Part shown: in pieces, positions 61,084-64,000 of the stretch | Layout: each line of letters opens with the position of its first letter | Position numbering within the stretch: the stretch's first letter is position 1 | Assembly: GCF_017968885.1 (NCBI RefSeq) | Contig: NZ_CP072913.1 | Span: 3,518,001 to 3,582,000, forward strand | Direction of reading: 5' to 3' | Source: Pseudomonas sp. Tri1 | GTDB lineage: Bacteria; Pseudomonadota; Gammaproteobacteria; Pseudomonadales; Pseudomonadaceae | DNA: 64,000 nucleotides | Notes under the pieces: generated by a model | Seen by the model: only the letters and a program-made list of their open reading frames with translations | Told to the model about the DNA's origin: nothing | Databases searched by the model: none | Made by a program: the position numbers and the translations under genes

Positions 61084-61830
61084 TCAGTCCGAACGCAATA
61101 TCACCGTCATCCGCTCATCGGCCAGCGTCGAGCCGAACACCTCGGCATAACGCAAGGTCGCGTTGGCATGCTCGCGCATGATCGCCTCGGCACGAGCGCC
61201 CTGGCGGTGGATCAACGCGTCGAATACCGAATGGTGCTGCATATGGGCATAGTTGAAGCGGCGAAACTCGCCGGCCATGTTCTGACGGTCCACCGCCAGG
61301 GCGGTGACTGAGGCGAACGGCAGATGATCGTTGCGGGCCAGTGCATCGGCGATGGCTGGGTTGTGGCTGCCTTCGACGATCACTTGGTGAAAACGCATGT
61401 TCAGGTCGTGATAGACCTCCAGGTCATCCTCGGTCACGTAGCCTTTGGCGAACAGCTCATCGCCCTGCACCAGGCATTGTTCGAGTATTGCCCGACCCTC
61501 TTCGGACAAGCCACGTTCGGCCGTTTGCCGCGCGGCCAGCCCTTCAAGCACGCCACGCACCTCCACGGCCCCGGCGATCTCCTCGGCACTGACCGAACGC
61601 ACCTGAAAACCCCTGCCGCCGAAGCGCACCAGCAACCCTTCCTGCTCCAGCGTGCGGAACGCCATGCGTACTGGCATCCGCGAGACGCCAAACAGTTCCG
61701 CCGTGGGAATTTCCATCAAGCGCTCACCCGCCGCCAGTTCGCCCGAAGCGATCATTCTGCGCAGCGCAACCAGCACCGTTTGGCCAGGCTTACTCATCCA
61801 GGTGGATTCCAGAGAAAGAAGAACCGGCAT
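61084..61830 (-). CDS. vanR: GntR/FadR-family vanillate repressor VanR
   Basis: A 248-residue FCD-type GntR regulator: wHTH (QTVLVALRRMIASGELAAGERLMEIPTAELFGVSRMPVRMAFRTLEQEGLLVRFGGRGFQVR) and an FCD ligand domain with its metal-site residues (LAARQTAERGLSEEGRAILEQCL... VYHDLNMRFHQVIVEGSHNPAIADAL... MQHHSVFDAL). Located next to vanAB, it is the expected vanillate-responsive repressor. The start is uncertain: 61830 or 61797. A TGGATTCCA sequence at 61803-61811 would fall in the leader if 61797 is right. Confidence 0.9.
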   Translation of the reverse strand: MPVLLSLESTWMSKPGQTVLVALRRMIASGELAAGERLMEIPTAELFGVSRMPVRMAFRTLEQEGLLVRFGGRGFQVRSVSAEEIAGAVEVRGVLEGLAARQTAERGLSEEGRAILEQCLVQGDELFAKGYVTEDDLEVYHDLNMRFHQVIVEGSHNPAIADALARNDHLPFASVTALAVDRQNMAGEFRRFNYAHMQHHSVFDALIHRQGARAEAIMREHANATLRYAEVFGSTLADERMTVILRSD

Positions 61831-61902
61831 AGTAGAAGGCTTGGGGCGGTGTGTCACGGCAGGGCAAGCTGACCGGAGAAGAACCTGATGCTGAAACAAA
61901 CG

Positions 61903-61992
61903 GTGGGAGCGAGCTTGCTCGCGATAGCGTCGGAACAGTCGACATTAATATTGACTGATCCACCGCTATCGCGAGCAAGCTCGCTCCCACAG
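61903..61992. repeat. REP doublet between vanR and fcs
   Basis: GTGGGAGCGAGCTTGCTCGCGATAGCG and its inverted partner CGCTATCGCGAGCAAGCTCGCTCCCAC flank a 35-base AT-rich spacer with GACATTAATATTGAC. It is nearly the same as the doublet at 60985-61075, so vanR is bracketed by two copies. Confidence 0.9.
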
Positions 61993-62009
61993 TTCTTGAG
62001 TCTTGCCGA

Positions 62010-63884
62010 CTAGTTCGCCCGCAGGATGGAAGCATCCTCACCGCGATACAGCGCCTCGACTTTCGCCGCCCGCCACTGCAACACCGCTCGCTGGTTGATC
62101 GAGCCCTTGTCGGTGATTTCGCCGCGATCGATGGATGCCGGTTCATCGAGCAAGGCAATCCATTCCACACGGCTGGCGTTGCCGGTGGCTTCGCGGTTCA
62201 GGCGCTGCAGCCAGCCGGCAAACCATTGACGTACTGGCTCGCTGGCAAGTACTTGGGTATCGCTGGCGTCCAAAGCCAGGCCTGACAAACGACGACATTC
62301 GGCAAGCCGTGGAAACACCAGCGCGCCCAGGCACTCGCGATCCGGCGCGGTGATCACCAGGTCCTGGACGTAAGGCGTGCCTTCCAGCACCGCCCGATTA
62401 CGCAACGGCCCGACACTGACGAACACGCCGGAAGACAATTTGAAATCCTCGGCAATCCGCCCGTCGAACATCAGCCCCAGTTGCGGGTTGCCGGGATCGG
62501 CCAGCTTGATCGCATCCCCCGAACAGTAGAAACCGTCCTCGTCGAACACCTCGGCGGTCTGCTGCGGTGAGCGCCAGTAGCCGGGCATGATGTGCGGCCC
62601 GCGGAAGCGTCCTTCGAACTTGCCGTCCACCGGCACCAGTCGAACTTCGCAACCCGGTGCTGGCAGGCCGATGTAGCCGGCCATGGACAGCGGTCCGGTG
62701 GTGAAGGTGCAGGATGGCGCCGCCTCGGTCATGCCAAGGCCGGCCATCATGCGGATTCGCTCACCACAATGTTGCTCAGCCACTTTGTCGAGTCGATCCC
62801 AAGTGCTTTGGGACAGGCCCGCCGCGGCAAAGAAGAACAGGCTGATGCGCTTGAAAAAACGCTCGCGCAGTTCGCCGTCCTGCTCCAGGGCGCTGACCAG
62901 CTCTTCCCAGCCCTTGGGCACGGTCAGGTACGCGGTAGGCGAAATCTCCTTGAGGTTGCGCAAGGTTTCGGTGAAGCCCTGGGCCGTGGGTTTGCCGTCG
63001 TCCAGGTAGAACGTGCCGCCGTTGTACAACACGATGCCCACGTTATGGCTGCCACCGAAGGTGTGGTTCCAGGGCAACCAGTCCACCAGCACCGGCGGCT
63101 CTTCGCCGAATACCGGAAAGGTTTGCAGGAGCATTTGCTGATTGGCACAGAGCATGCGCTGGGTGGTGATTACCGCCTTCGGCAGCTTGGTCGAACCGGA
63201 CGTGAAGAGAAACTTGGCGATGCTGTCCGGCCCGGTGGCGGCAAAGGCGCGCTCGGCCTCGACGCCGCCGGGCTGTGCCAGCAGGCTGGTGAAGCCGGTC
63301 CTGTGCCGGCCCGGTATCTCGCCGCGCACCGTGACCAGCGGAACATCCACCGGCAATACTGCATTGATTGCTCGCTCGAACGGTGCCGCCTCACTGACAA
63401 ACACCAGCCCCGGCTGCAACAGGTCGCAGACGTGCCGCAGCTTGGCGAAATCCTGGGACAGCAATGAATAGGCTGGCGACACCGGGCAATAGGGAATGCC
63501 TGCGTACATTGCGCCGAGGGCCATTTGCAGGTGTTCGATGTCATTGCCTGAGAGCAGCGCCAGCGGTTTTTCGGCCGACAAGCCGTAGCTCAGCAAACTC
63601 TGGGCGATAGCCCGCACACTGTCGAGCATCTGCGCATAGCTGACACGACGCCAGTCACCACTCGCGTCACGCGCCGCGATAAACGTGTGCTGCGGGCGCA
63701 CCTCGGCCCAGTGCACCAAGCGATCGAGCAAACGCGTCGGCAACGGCGCCAGGGGCTCCAGGGAGCGCATATGCAAAATGCCGCGTTCTTCTGTGACTTC
63801 AACGGCAGGATGACCAATCGACACCTGGCGATACTGCCCAGGGCCGGGTCGGGAGGACGATCTGAACTCGGGACTCACGTACAT
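62010..63884 (-). CDS. fcs: Feruloyl-CoA synthetase
   Basis: A 624-residue AMP-binding ligase: the ATP motif FTSGSTKLPKAVITT near residue 227, DWLPWNHTFGGSHNVG, the GLGMTEAAPSCT adenine region and the late FDGRIAEDFKLSSGVFVSVGPLRN hinge. The GSTKLPK and the GRIAEDFKL hinge are the feruloyl-CoA synthase subgroup pattern. It activates ferulate (or coumarate/caffeate) as the CoA ester for conversion to vanillin and vanillate, which VanAB uses. The start could be ATG 63884 (GGAGGAA before it) or 63914. The hydratase (ech) and vanillin dehydrogenase (vdh) are not in the window and may lie to the right. Confidence 0.9.
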   Translation of the reverse strand: MYVSPEFRSSSRPGPGQYRQVSIGHPAVEVTEERGILHMRSLEPLAPLPTRLLDRLVHWAEVRPQHTFIAARDASGDWRRVSYAQMLDSVRAIAQSLLSYGLSAEKPLALLSGNDIEHLQMALGAMYAGIPYCPVSPAYSLLSQDFAKLRHVCDLLQPGLVFVSEAAPFERAINAVLPVDVPLVTVRGEIPGRHRTGFTSLLAQPGGVEAERAFAATGPDSIAKFLFTSGSTKLPKAVITTQRMLCANQQMLLQTFPVFGEEPPVLVDWLPWNHTFGGSHNVGIVLYNGGTFYLDDGKPTAQGFTETLRNLKEISPTAYLTVPKGWEELVSALEQDGELRERFFKRISLFFFAAAGLSQSTWDRLDKVAEQHCGERIRMMAGLGMTEAAPSCTFTTGPLSMAGYIGLPAPGCEVRLVPVDGKFEGRFRGPHIMPGYWRSPQQTAEVFDEDGFYCSGDAIKLADPGNPQLGLMFDGRIAEDFKLSSGVFVSVGPLRNRAVLEGTPYVQDLVITAPDRECLGALVFPRLAECRRLSGLALDASDTQVLASEPVRQWFAGWLQRLNREATGNASRVEWIALLDEPASIDRGEITDKGSINQRAVLQWRAAKVEALYRGEDASILRAN

Positions 63885-64000
63885 TTCCTCCACCAAGGCA
63901 TGCTCGGGTCGCATAAAGCGAGCGGAGCGTGGCAGCGTCTGGCTGCGGCCTTGTCATTGTTATTCTGGCCTGCACCCGGGCGGCTTTCGAGACCTGGCCG

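Noticed and set aside
60985..61992. Possible CRISPR-like repeats around vanR
   Set aside because: Only paired inverted REP copies are present. There are no regularly spaced direct repeats with unique spacers and no cas genes.

Overview
The window is chromosomal DNA of a fluorescent-group Pseudomonas. The evidence is the high G+C content, Pseudomonas-type REP palindromes, Fur, PhoB and RpoN type control sites, and proteins typical of the genus: achromobactin-type siderophore enzymes, VanAB, feruloyl-CoA synthase and a very large leucine-rich-repeat protein. It is almost fully coding. No tRNA, rRNA, CRISPR array, transposase or prophage gene was found.

Left part (1-15 kb): an achromobactin-type siderophore locus, all on the minus strand. 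Transcription runs FecI-like sigma factor, FecR-like anti-sigma, TonB-dependent receptor with signalling domain, then acsF, acsD, acsE, an MFS exporter, acsC, acsB, acsA and a gene cut by the left edge. Fur-box-like sequences precede the sigma factor gene and acsF. From 15 to 21.3 kb come a secreted SnoaL-like protein, a plus-strand run of four phosphorelay genes joined by ATGA overlaps (sensor kinase, NarL-type regulator, CHASE3/PAS hybrid kinase, lone receiver), and an AraC regulator.

Middle part (21-40 kb): an SDR dehydrogenase, then a minus-strand operon of TonB receptor, beta-propeller phytase, exbB, exbD and tonB, preceded by a good Pho box. This looks like a self-contained, phosphate-starvation-induced phytate module. 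It is followed by a GGDEF protein with a degenerate active site, an AraC regulator, a CBS-domain protein and nirBD. The nirBD genes have an RpoN-type promoter and a leader that looks like a NasT/ANTAR-controlled attenuator. Next are a TetR/quinone oxidoreductase pair with tandem operators, two divergent L,D-transpeptidase genes and an rRNA-methylase-like gene.

Right part (40-64 kb): a 1,700-residue LRR protein resembling Pseudomonas NEL-type effectors but with no cysteine in its C-terminal domain. Then comes an L-rhamnonate catabolic operon (MFS, rhmD, rhmA, aldA) with a divergent LysR regulator and a perfect palindrome between them. A minus-strand block follows: a three-subunit FAD/2Fe-2S amine or opine dehydrogenase, RidA, a periplasmic amino-acid-binding protein, a GlcG-like protein, an AraC regulator and a LysE exporter. 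The window ends in lignin-aromatic catabolism: a LysR gene, vanAB under a promoter with two VanR-type TGGATCCA sites, vanR between two REP doublets, and feruloyl-CoA synthase.

The shared theme is a soil or rhizosphere lifestyle: iron scavenging, phytate phosphorus, nitrite assimilation, plant sugar acids and lignin-derived phenolics.
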